DNA of 6,228 nt, from positions 1 to 6,228 of the forward strand of contig CALBHI010000228.1 of NCBI GenBank assembly GCA_937894535.1. Reading direction: 5' to 3'. Shown one piece after another: positions 1-6,228 of the stretch. The notes under the pieces are model-generated. The model had not been told where the DNA came from and ran no database searches. It saw nothing but the letters and a program-made list of their open reading frames with translations. Position 1 is the first letter of the stretch. Each line of letters begins with the position of its first letter. Source of the stretch: an uncultured Verrucomicrobiota bacterium. Lineage in GTDB: Bacteria; Verrucomicrobiota; Kiritimatiellia; CAIVKH01. The position numbers and the translations under genes are program-made.

Positions 1-889
1 GACGAACCTCTGCCGGGGACCTGCCCGTCTCATCCACGCTTTTAATGGTCGCCGAGGTCCCTACCGGAATCAGGGTTGGAAAGCGCCGACGGTTGGACCG
101 GTCCCCGGCATTCCAATCCTGCCGCGCCCGTTCGAGGTGAGCTTTCAACCGGCGAATCAAGAGCGCGATGTTCGACCCCAGACTCCCCCGGTACGAATGC
201 ACTTCGTCCAACACGAGAAACCGGCAGCGGTGGTTGGCGAAGAGTCCTTCGCGATCAGCCGGACGCACCAGCAGGTACTCCAGCATCATGTAGTTGGTCA
301 GCAGGATATGCGGCGGATTCTGCCGCATCGTGTTGCGGTCCGCCTCCGGCGTGGTGCGGTCGTACCGGGCAACCCGGATGTGCGAATGTCCGGAGCTGGT
401 CAATAGTTGGTCGATGCGTTCCTCCTGATCATTGGCCAGCGCATTCATCGGATACACGAGGATCGCGGTCAGGCCATCCTGCTTAAATGCCGCTGCATCC
501 TCGATCGCATTTTGGATAACCGGGAGCAAGAAGCACTCGGTCTTGCCCGATCCGGTACCTGTGGTCACGACCAACGGCGTGGCGTCGGCCGAAAGCAAGT
601 GCCGGATGGACACATCCTGATGCAGGAAGGCTTCCCTGGATCGGGAGCGAATCTCCATTTGTTCCGCGAGCTTGGCATCCAATCCAAGACTCTTCCACGG
701 CCCACCCGCCTTGAATGGGCGGTGCGCCTGATAAAACGCCTCCTGAGCCAGAAACCGTGGCCGGTCCAGTGCCGCCTTGAGGTCGCCACGCAGTTTTTCA
801 TCCCGCGCCCGGAATTCCGTCAGCAGGTAACTCCGGTATTCCTCGATGACCTGATCGACAATGGGGATAGGCTGGAGTTGTGCTTTCAT
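1..889 (-). CDS. DExH-box superfamily 2 helicase, N-terminal part (cut by the window edge)
   Basis: Only the first 296 residues lie in the window; the frame is open to the edge. Visible SF2 motifs are: H90-Q91 (Q-motif-like region), Walker A TGTGSGKTE at residues 110-118 with K116, motif Ia-like YPMNALANDQ at 146-155, TNYMMLEYLL at 198-207 (motif Ib region), Walker B DEVH at 228-231, and motif III GTSAT at 277-281. So RecA-like domain 1 is complete and domain 2 lies outside. The YPMNALANDQ wording is, from memory, typical of the large helicases found with or fused to DUF1998 (MrfA/YprA-like, DrmA-like), but that subfamily call is inference. The expected role is ATP-driven nucleic-acid translocation or unwinding in the cytoplasm. 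The ATG at 887-889 overlaps the AbiEii stop as ATGA, and no good Shine-Dalgarno precedes it, so translation probably depends on coupling. It is the third gene of the abiEi-abiEii-helicase block. Confidence 0.92.
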   Translation of the reverse strand, partial: MKAQLQPIPIVDQVIEEYRSYLLTEFRARDEKLRGDLKAALDRPRFLAQEAFYQAHRPFKAGGPWKSLGLDAKLAEQMEIRSRSREAFLHQDVSIRHLLSADATPLVVTTGTGSGKTECFLLPVIQNAIEDAAAFKQDGLTAILVYPMNALANDQEERIDQLLTSSGHSHIRVARYDRTTPEADRNTMRQNPPHILLTNYMMLEYLLVRPADREGLFANHRCRFLVLDEVHSYRGSLGSNIALLIRRLKAHLERARQDWNAGDRSNRRRFPTLIPVGTSATIKSVDETGRSPAEVR

Positions 890-1674
890 AGGAGTTCAAT
901 CATTTCCCGGTCCACCAAGGCATGAGCCTCTTGAATGTCAAACGTCTCACCCGGACGAAGCAGGTTGTCCATGTCGTGCACGAAATCCGGGTGAATCACC
1001 TTGTCGCGCATATTCAACCGGAATTCCGATCCCGAAACGCGCAGATTCATAAAGGCCATGTAGCGCTTGAAGCATTCGACAATCAACGGGCGTTCGATAT
1101 CGACCGACGTCAGGGCCAACCAGAGATCGAAGAGATCGCGTCCCTTCCGGCGCTGGTAGAGCGCCCGCAACTTGGTGCCCAGCAACTCCTCGACCTTGTA
1201 GGTCTGGATGGTGCCCGTGCCGGTAAACCAACGGGATGATACGGAAAAGGTACGATGATCGGGTCCCAGCACGGTGAAATGCTCCCGTGAGTTGATTTCG
1301 ACCTTCAGGCGCAACGCCGGGTCGGACGGCCTGTTTCCGGGGATGCGGTAATTCAGCGTCACCACACCCGGCCCTTGTTTGCGCTGGGGTTTGCCAAGAA
1401 AAGAACCCAGACAATCCCGCAACGCATCGAATACCGGACCGATGGGACCCGGCTCAACCTGAACGAGATCGATATCTTCCGAATATCGGCGGGCCGGTGC
1501 CAGAAATAGCTTATGCAGAGCCGTACCACCGCGAAAAGCCAGGCGTTGGGCGAGTTCCGGATGCGAATAAATGGCCACCAGGCTGCGGCAAATGATGAGA
1601 TCCTGTTCGACCATCCGGTCCGAAGACCAGGGCGTGTGTTCCCTCCATTCACGCAAGAATGCCTCCGGAATCAT
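886..1674 (-). CDS. abiEii: AbiEii/AbiGii-family nucleotidyltransferase toxin
   Basis: This 262-residue protein carries the nucleotidyltransferase signature of the AbiEii (DUF1814) family. It has the FRGGTALHK strand-loop at residues 47-55, then SEDIDL at 65-70 with metal-binding D67 and D69, then LRLKVEI at 121-127 with K124 and E126. A C-terminal EELLGTKLRAL (162-172) is followed by R179-D180-LFDLW (to 185), the usual K...RDxxDLW block. Related toxins (AbiEii, Mycobacterium MenT) are GTP/NTP-binding transferases that stop growth; MenT3 modifies tRNA acceptor ends. The target here cannot be read from sequence. All catalytic residues seem intact, so an active enzyme is expected. The ATG overlaps the AbiEi stop as ATGA, and AAAGGA at 1685-1690 lies 10 bases upstream as a plausible ribosome binding site. 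Its own stop overlaps the helicase start in the same way. It acts in the cytoplasm and would be neutralised by the upstream AbiEi protein. Confidence 0.93.
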   Translation of the reverse strand: MIPEAFLREWREHTPWSSDRMVEQDLIICRSLVAIYSHPELAQRLAFRGGTALHKLFLAPARRYSEDIDLVQVEPGPIGPVFDALRDCLGSFLGKPQRKQGPGVVTLNYRIPGNRPSDPALRLKVEINSREHFTVLGPDHRTFSVSSRWFTGTGTIQTYKVEELLGTKLRALYQRRKGRDLFDLWLALTSVDIERPLIVECFKRYMAFMNLRVSGSEFRLNMRDKVIHPDFVHDMDNLLRPGETFDIQEAHALVDREMIELL

Positions 1675-2486
1675 GCGGTCGGATTCCTTTCAATATCCGG
1701 CTGAACGTCCGAATTGGCGATGATGCACCACTTCTCGTCTCGCGGCCCGGACCGGGGTAAACCCGGTTCCAGCAGACGCCATGGCGAATGTTGTTTCTCT
1801 ACCGCTCGCCGCAAGGGCTCCGTCAGCGTTGACCACCCGACATGATCCAACAACCAACCCAGTCGCTGCAAAGCGGCCAATTCACAACCCGACTCGGCAA
1901 GCCGACCCAAGGCGGAAGGCTTCAGAGCCTCACCCAGCTCCACCAGGATCGTCGCCACCCGGCTTAACGAGCGACACATGGTGGGGAAAAACAGAAGATC
2001 ATAGGCCGTCACTTCCGGCGTACTCACGCGCAGGAATCCGGAAGACACCGCTCTTTGCTCGAACATGGACCCCGAAATATCCAACTTGCGAAAAAACGTG
2101 ACCTTTAGGTCGCTATGGATAAACGGCCGCAACGCACGTGACGTAACCACCTGATACCCCTGCACCCGTTGATGCGACGCGCCATGCAATTCCGCGGCGT
2201 TCAGACCGCCGACATAATATTCGAGACTCCGATACGAAGCCCATGCGTCCAAGAAGCTTTCAGGTCCGGCAAAGCCATAACGCTGCACACCCGGCTCAAT
2301 AATGGCATAAAACCCCCGCCCCACCGGCATGATCCATCCATCGTCAGCCAAACGGCTTAACTTGTTGCTTAACGAAGTCCCTCCCCCCAGAACCGCTTCC
2401 GCCTCTTTGCGGGTAAACGTATGGTATCCCCGTTGAAGCAGGCTGCGTACATAGTGAAGACCAGCATCTTTTTTCGTGTGCGCCAT
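1671..2486 (-). CDS. abiEi: AbiEi-family antitoxin / transcriptional autorepressor
   Basis: This 271-residue protein has an N-terminal winged-helix segment at about residues 9-66: YHTFTRKEAEAVL as the first helices, SNKLSRLADDGWI as the recognition helix and following turn, then a wing ending in GRGFYAI. This matches type IV AbiEi antitoxins. A central strand-rich region contains GFLRVSTPEVTAYDLL at about 151-166, the kind of 'stPE.ta.Dl' stretch seen across AbiEi proteins, followed by a helical C-terminus. AbiEi proteins repress their own promoter and counteract AbiEii without forming a stable complex with it. The identity rests on both the fold-like motifs and its place directly upstream of an unmistakable AbiEii gene. 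The ATG at 2484-2486 is the first in-frame start, with a stop further upstream and only a poor Shine-Dalgarno before it. A perfect inverted repeat lies 8 bases upstream of the start. The last codons overlap the toxin start by four bases. Confidence 0.87.
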   Translation of the reverse strand: MAHTKKDAGLHYVRSLLQRGYHTFTRKEAEAVLGGGTSLSNKLSRLADDGWIMPVGRGFYAIIEPGVQRYGFAGPESFLDAWASYRSLEYYVGGLNAAELHGASHQRVQGYQVVTSRALRPFIHSDLKVTFFRKLDISGSMFEQRAVSSGFLRVSTPEVTAYDLLFFPTMCRSLSRVATILVELGEALKPSALGRLAESGCELAALQRLGWLLDHVGWSTLTEPLRRAVEKQHSPWRLLEPGLPRSGPRDEKWCIIANSDVQPDIERNPTA

Positions 2487-2494
2487 TTCACGGA

Positions 2495-2518
2495 TAACGT
2501 GAATTGTTGCGCACGTTA
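2495..2518. promoter_or_regulatory. Inverted repeat, likely AbiEi operator
   Basis: TAACGTG (2495-2501) and CACGTTA (2512-2518) form a perfect 7-bp inverted repeat around a 10-base spacer, ending 8 bases before the abiEi start codon. Arm centres are 17 bases apart, which suits a protein bound on roughly one face of DNA better than an RNA hairpin, and no T-run follows. Known AbiEi proteins bind inverted repeats in their own promoter. On the minus strand TTGCAT (2519-2524) and CGTTAT (2494-2499) could be weak -35 and -10 elements with a long 19-base spacer. Both would abut or overlap the repeat, so a bound protein would block the promoter. The repeat is seen; the binding is inferred. Confidence 0.5.
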
Positions 2519-2523
2519 ATGCA

Positions 2524-2555
2524 AGGCGATTGTTCGGTTTCCTTCATGTTCGCCT
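2524..2555. repeat. Short inverted repeat AGGCGA / TCGCCT
   Basis: AGGCGA at 2524-2529 and TCGCCT at 2550-2555 are perfect reverse complements separated by 20 bases, adjoining the operator-like repeat on its upstream side. It could be a second regulatory half-site pair or chance. There is no T-run that would make it a terminator. Low confidence in any function. Confidence 0.2.
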
Positions 2556-2644
2556 AACCAACCCATTCCGATTGGGATTTTCAATCGATCATACCAAATG
2601 CGTCCACTTGCCAATTGGAGCACCTGCGCATACTGGACACACCA

Positions 2645-4318
2645 CTACTGCGTAACCTCTTGTATTTTAACCCATAACAATTGCTGGCGGGCCTCCAGAA
2701 AAGCGGAGAAATCATCCCGCCACAAGGGACCATCTTTGGCTGGCGGCAAAAGGTGGGAATCCAGAACTTCACGCATGGCGACAGCGCCAATACTGTCTTC
2801 TATTTCCTTTAAGTAAACTGAAGGCGCCTTCTTCCTGATGTTATTGTTCGTCTGCCTATCGATGAGTGTTCGGTTCAGAACACAATCACGGGTTTGTGCC
2901 TTCGCTTCGATACCGGCATCTTCCAGAAAGCCCTTTGGCATGACGTGATGGTCCTCGATTTTTTCTTCGCCAATCATCTGTGCCGTCATGGGTACTTTTT
3001 TGTGAAAATCTCTTGAACCATTGCGCAACACCAACGCCATCACGCCCCGATAAAGCGCTCTTTGCCGGGGCGTTGTTTCCATCAATACCTCGGGCCGGAA
3101 AGTAAAGTCTCTGACGGTCTGCGGAGGCTCCCCACCGGCAAACCATGCCTTTAACTCAACGAAGTCTTTTGCCGACTGCGAATTGGGCGCGTTTTCGTAG
3201 GCTTGAGCAAATACCGAGCACCAGAACCATCGTTTGAACTTATCCCTTACAGCTCCCACAACAGGTCCCTTCAAGCCAAGAGTTGTCGCCAGCGCGGCGG
3301 CTGATGGGATCAGAATGGTGTTATATGGCAACCACGCCGGCACGAGCACTCCACAATCATGGGCGAGAATTTCCAAGGCATGATCGAGGCCGCCTATGAC
3401 ATCTTCCCATCCCGACTGAAGCTGTTTTACCGTGAGTTGCAGTACATCCTTGCGCTTGCAGGTCGGCGCGGCCGTCGCCGCAAATAACGCCACCGCCTGG
3501 AGAACGTAGTACGGATCAAGCTCAAACGATACCAGCCTCGGATGATCAGCCTGAGCCTTGTCCCACATGTCGCGGAGCCTGACGCTCTGGGGCCAGAAAC
3601 GAGCCGCCAACAAATCAAACACGGAAAGTTTTACCCCGGTGCGATTCAGCGTTTCGAAGATGGTACATACGGCTTCGGCTTTCGTTCCTTCAGCCAACGT
3701 GACCATTGGAAATTCATATTGTTCAAGAGGGTCGATGGATTGCCGATATGCTTCGCGCAGTTTTTTCTTCAACACTTTCAAGTCATCCGCGCTTTCCGTG
3801 CGCAATTCAAGTACCTCATCCAGCCATCCGTCGAAACCTTCACCCGCTCCAAAAACCCGCGCCAAGGGAAACACGAGTTGATCGCTTTGTTGCTGAACGG
3901 TTCCATAAAGCTTCTGACCATCCCTCCGATTCGTGTAGAAGACACAAGCCTCCAGGTCGTCGCCCCCGATCAAGGCTTGGAGGTTTACAAAATAACGATG
4001 GTCGCCCGCGCCATAGAGTGCCTGATACAGCGAAGTCAACCGTTGCTGGCCATCAAGCACCAGATAGGATGGTTGTTTTCCATCCAATGCAGGCGATCCG
4101 TAAAACTCGCGGGGAGCAAAATAGAAATCCTTGGAGTTCTTGATTCGCAGAAGACTCCCCGCCGGGTAATTTTGACAAATGCTTTCAATGAGTTCCTCGG
4201 TGGCGCGAGCATCCCAGACGAAATCCCGCTGGAAATCAGGCAAGGCGATCTCTCGGTTATGAATACTGTCCAGCAGATAGCCCAACTTTTCGGGAGTGGT
4301 GTCGAATATCTTGCCCAT
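2645..4318 (-). CDS. DUF262 + DUF1524 protein, GmrSD/SspE-like restriction nuclease
   Basis: This 557-residue protein joins both halves of the GmrSD-type architecture in one chain. The N-terminal DUF262 domain shows ALPDFQRDFVWD at 25-36, the hallmark nucleotide-binding/hydrolysis motif DGQQR at 89-93 followed by LTSLYQ, and FETLNRTGVKLSVFDLLAAR at 221-240. The C-terminal DUF1524 (HNH/His-Me finger) nuclease domain shows EDHHVMPKGFL at 455-465 with H457-H458, then NRTLI at 482-486 and TNNNIRKK at 490-497. All the core residues expected for NTPase and nuclease are present. Family members such as GmrSD, BrxU and SspE use NTP hydrolysis to control DNA cleavage or nicking, often in response to base modification or phosphorothioation; which signal this one reads is unknown. 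GGAG at 4324-4327 lies 5 bases before the ATG and supports the start. The gene is divergent from the RecD-like helicase and 158 bases upstream of abiEi on the same strand, with no clear terminator between. Confidence 0.95.
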   Translation of the reverse strand: MGKIFDTTPEKLGYLLDSIHNREIALPDFQRDFVWDARATEELIESICQNYPAGSLLRIKNSKDFYFAPREFYGSPALDGKQPSYLVLDGQQRLTSLYQALYGAGDHRYFVNLQALIGGDDLEACVFYTNRRDGQKLYGTVQQQSDQLVFPLARVFGAGEGFDGWLDEVLELRTESADDLKVLKKKLREAYRQSIDPLEQYEFPMVTLAEGTKAEAVCTIFETLNRTGVKLSVFDLLAARFWPQSVRLRDMWDKAQADHPRLVSFELDPYYVLQAVALFAATAAPTCKRKDVLQLTVKQLQSGWEDVIGGLDHALEILAHDCGVLVPAWLPYNTILIPSAAALATTLGLKGPVVGAVRDKFKRWFWCSVFAQAYENAPNSQSAKDFVELKAWFAGGEPPQTVRDFTFRPEVLMETTPRQRALYRGVMALVLRNGSRDFHKKVPMTAQMIGEEKIEDHHVMPKGFLEDAGIEAKAQTRDCVLNRTLIDRQTNNNIRKKAPSVYLKEIEDSIGAVAMREVLDSHLLPPAKDGPLWRDDFSAFLEARQQLLWVKIQEVTQ

Positions 4319-4440
4319 AGGTTCTCCGCTCTATAAATATGGTTGGACTGTAGTGCAGCCTCGCACATAATACCGATCGAATCGTAACCACCTCCCGATC
4401 ATCGGTCTACATCATTGTATCGATTTGTAATAGGTGTCAC
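4319..4440. promoter_or_regulatory. Divergent intergenic region between the DUF262 gene and the RecD-like helicase
   Basis: These 122 bases separate two genes transcribed away from each other, so they must carry both start regions unless transcription enters from outside. Several CGAT-containing short repeats occur: ACCGAT (4372-4377) pairs with ATCGGT (4401-4406), and GATCG (4375-4379) pairs with CGATC (4396-4400). On the minus strand TATTAT (4367-4372) resembles a -10 element but has no convincing -35 at normal spacing. The ribosome binding site for the DUF262 gene is GGAG at 4324-4327. For the helicase only a weak AGGTG at 4432-4436 is seen, four bases before its ATG. Confidence 0.5.
4343..4371 (+). 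promoter_or_regulatory. Candidate sigma70-like promoter for the RecD-like helicase
   Basis: TTGGAC (4343-4348) and CATAAT (4366-4371) are separated by exactly 17 bases. The -10 matches the consensus at five of six positions and the -35 at the three strongest positions. Transcription would start near 4378 and give a leader of about 63 bases containing the CGAT-type inverted repeats. The -10 overlaps the possible minus-strand -10, so the two directions could compete. This is a pattern match only. Confidence 0.27.
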
Positions 4441-6228
4441 ATGGCTGAATTTACCAAAGACCAAACGTCCGCCATGCAGATGTTCGAACAGTTCGTTTCG
4501 GGCCCTAATCGTTGCATGTTGATGAAGGGTTATGCCGGAACGGGAAAGACCTTTCTGATCGGCCACATGGCAAGGTTATTGGCCGACAAGAATCTCGGGG
4601 TGGCCCTTTTGGCACCGACGGGTAGAGCGGCGCGGGTTATCACCGAAAAGACCGGCATCCCAGCGCATACGATCCACCGGTACATTTACAACCTCGATGA
4701 ACTCACGGAGCATGATGATAAGAACTCCCGCTTCAAGTTCTTCTTCCAGCTGAAAACGTCGGCTCAGGACGAAACCCGGACGGTCATTATCGTGGATGAA
4801 TCGTCGATGGTTTCTGACAATGAAAGCGAAGGGGAATTCATTCGCTTTGGGTCCGGCCGACTTCTTAAGGACCTTTTTGAGTATGCCAGGCTCCAGGACC
4901 CAACCCAGCACACCAAAATTCTATTCATCGGTGATGATGCCCAGCTTCCGCCCGTGAGCATGAACTGTTCTCCGGCGCTGGATGAATTGTACCTGAAAAA
5001 TACATACGCGATCGAACCCTCAATAAGTGAATTGACCCAGGTCGTGCGCCAGAAGGCCTCGAGCAAAATACTCGACGCCGCCACTGCCATTCGCGAGAAC
5101 ATCAGGTCCAATCGTTTTAACCAACTAGTGATTAATGAAGCGAAGCCGGAAATTATCGCGACGGAACCGGGAGACATCGCCAAGCGGTGGAAGGAAGCAT
5201 ACAAACATGAGTTACCCCCTCCGTTTGTATGCATCACCTATACCAATGACGCGGCACTACGCTACAACCTCTTGACCAGGGCGGCACTTTGGGGTGGAAC
5301 CGGTGACGAACCGGTGAGACCCGGCGACTTTCTCATGATCATTGCCAACAATCGAAAGACTGGATTGTTGAACGGCGATATAGCTATCGTCCTGGCTACT
5401 GACGAGGAGCCTGTGGTCAAAAGGCCGCGTATTTATGTTGATGGGGTTGAAACACACATCGAACTAAAGTTCAGGTCGATTGAGATCGGATACGAAGTGC
5501 CCGAGCGAGGGAAAACCAAGCAGCGTATTTGTATTCTCGAAAACGTCTTGTACAGCGACCGGCGAGACATCTCGCCGGAAGAACAAAAAGCGCTGTATGT
5601 CGAATTTAAGATGCGACATCCCCATCTAAAGCCCAACACCAAGGCGTTCACCGAGACCATTGTTGAGGATGCGTTCTTTAATGCCTTGCGGGTCAAATAT
5701 GGGTATGCGGGCACATGCCATAAAGCACAGGGTGGCGAATGGCCTGCCGCGGTCGTGGTATTTGAGCACCAAAATACCGACAAACATTCGCAACGCTGGG
5801 CCTATACAGCCATTACAAGAGCCAAGGAGCAGTTGTTTGGCGTGAACCTCCCCAACATAAAACCATGGGATGGAATTTTTAATAATCCTGTGCCGAGCCC
5901 GGGTTATACTGAATTAACTTCGAGTAAAGGCACCGCGCCGGATTCCGGTCCGAAAAGTAACGCTCCCGAGAAACATCCACTTCCACCAACGGCTCCGATT
6001 TTTTTGAAGAAAAGACATGCAAGCGCCATAGCGATCTGGACCAGCAATGGAATCATCACCAAGGAAATCACGCCTCGTATTGCCAACTATCACGTGTTGT
6101 ACCGCTTGGCCAAAGACAATCGCGAAATTCAGTTGCTGCTTCATTTCAACAAGAAGGAAAAATTCACTCCAGAAGCAAAGCCCGTGCAAGATCCCGATGA
6201 AGTCCTGGCCCTGCAAGCTCTTCAACTT
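4441..6228 (+). CDS. RecD/Dda-like superfamily 1B helicase with a C-terminal extension (cut by the window edge)
   Basis: There are 596 codons, open to the window end. The SF1 helicase motifs occur in order: Q8, Walker A GYAGTGKT at 30-37, motif Ia APTGRAA at 58-64, TIHR at 77-80, Walker B IIVDESSMV at 116-124 (D119, E120), motif III GDDAQLPPV at 164-172, R203 in LTQVVRQ, an SH3-like GDFLMII (295-301) and NGDIAIV (311-317), motif V AGTCHKAQGGEW at 423-434, and motif VI YTAITRAKE at 455-463. This is a complete 5'->3' type (RecD2/Dda-like) core without the long N-terminal RecD2 extension. The stretch EEQKALYVEF (380-389) before motif V is a recurrent insert in stand-alone bacterial members. After residue about 480 comes a Pro/Ser/Thr-rich linker (about 483-518), then an unrecognised segment from K523 onward. 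The start is the first in-frame ATG and leaves the N-terminal Q motif intact; an AGGTG precedes it. The expected role is ATP-driven DNA unwinding in a defence or repair setting. Confidence 0.92.
   Translation, partial: MAEFTKDQTSAMQMFEQFVSGPNRCMLMKGYAGTGKTFLIGHMARLLADKNLGVALLAPTGRAARVITEKTGIPAHTIHRYIYNLDELTEHDDKNSRFKFFFQLKTSAQDETRTVIIVDESSMVSDNESEGEFIRFGSGRLLKDLFEYARLQDPTQHTKILFIGDDAQLPPVSMNCSPALDELYLKNTYAIEPSISELTQVVRQKASSKILDAATAIRENIRSNRFNQLVINEAKPEIIATEPGDIAKRWKEAYKHELPPPFVCITYTNDAALRYNLLTRAALWGGTGDEPVRPGDFLMIIANNRKTGLLNGDIAIVLATDEEPVVKRPRIYVDGVETHIELKFRSIEIGYEVPERGKTKQRICILENVLYSDRRDISPEEQKALYVEFKMRHPHLKPNTKAFTETIVEDAFFNALRVKYGYAGTCHKAQGGEWPAAVVVFEHQNTDKHSQRWAYTAITRAKEQLFGVNLPNIKPWDGIFNNPVPSPGYTELTSSKGTAPDSGPKSNAPEKHPLPPTAPIFLKKRHASAIAIWTSNGIITKEITPRIANYHVLYRLAKDNREIQLLLHFNKKEKFTPEAKPVQDPDEVLALQALQL

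Noticed and set aside
1..889. Assignment of the helicase to DISARM (DrmA) or Dpd (DpdJ)
   Set aside because: The motif wording is compatible, but no other gene of either system is in the window and only one third or less of such a protein is visible.
76..925. Plus-strand open frames at 76-486, 137-406 and 407-925
   Set aside because: They are antisense to the SF2 helicase, whose Walker A, Walker B and motif III are read on the minus strand.
2569..2587. Stem CGATTG-N7-CAATCG as a possible terminator of the DUF262 gene
   Set aside because: The stem is only 6 bp and no T-run follows on the minus strand.
2611..2618. Palindrome CCAATTGG
   Set aside because: An 8-base palindrome is expected by chance at this window size, and nothing around it supports a function.
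3542..4336. Plus-strand open frame of 264 codons
   Set aside because: It lies antisense to the DUF262 gene, whose minus-strand frame carries the family motifs; the plus-strand protein has no recognisable motif.
4764..6225. Minus-strand open frames opposite the RecD-like helicase
   Set aside because: The plus strand has an uninterrupted 596-codon frame with all SF1 motifs in order; the minus-strand frames are short and featureless.
1..6228. Base-composition shift across the window as a sign of separate origin of the two halves
   Set aside because: Lines counted by hand vary between about 40 and 62 % GC within single genes, with no consistent trend.

Overview
The window is a piece of a bacterial defence island. 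It holds five protein-coding genes, four on the minus strand and one divergent on the plus strand, and almost no spare sequence. The genes at both ends run off the window. No rRNA, tRNA, CRISPR array, integrase or insertion sequence was seen. The host cannot be named from this sequence: base composition is moderate, roughly 40 to 60 % GC in the lines I counted, and the only genes present are defence-type genes that move readily between phyla.

Reading the minus strand in its own 5'->3' direction, the first gene (4318 to 2645) encodes a single-chain DUF262 + DUF1524 protein. This is the GmrSD/SspE-like architecture of nucleotide-dependent, modification-sensing restriction nucleases. After a 158-base gap comes a tightly packed three-gene block: an AbiEi-family winged-helix antitoxin (2486 to 1671), an AbiEii-family nucleotidyltransferase toxin (1674 to 886), and the N-terminal 296 residues of a superfamily 2 DExH-box helicase (889 to the window edge). 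Both junctions inside the block are ATGA start/stop overlaps, so the three products are probably made by coupled translation. A perfect 7-bp inverted repeat with a 10-base spacer (2495-2518) sits just upstream of the AbiEi start, where an autoregulatory AbiEi operator is expected.

On the plus strand, divergent from the DUF262 gene across a 122-base intergenic region, is a superfamily 1B RecD/Dda-like helicase (4441 to the right edge). Its helicase core is complete. It is followed by a Pro/Ser/Thr-rich linker and an unrecognised C-terminal segment that continues past the window.

The DUF262 nuclease would be expected to cut foreign, often modified, DNA. The AbiE pair would act as an abortive-infection or growth-arrest module. 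The two helicases would translocate on or unwind nucleic acid. The most interesting point is the AbiE pair locked by double ATGA coupling to an SF2 helicase. This suggests one functional unit (sensor/translocase plus toxin and antitoxin) rather than a free-standing toxin-antitoxin pair. Whether it is a new system or part of a known helicase-DUF1998 type locus depends on sequence left of position 1.
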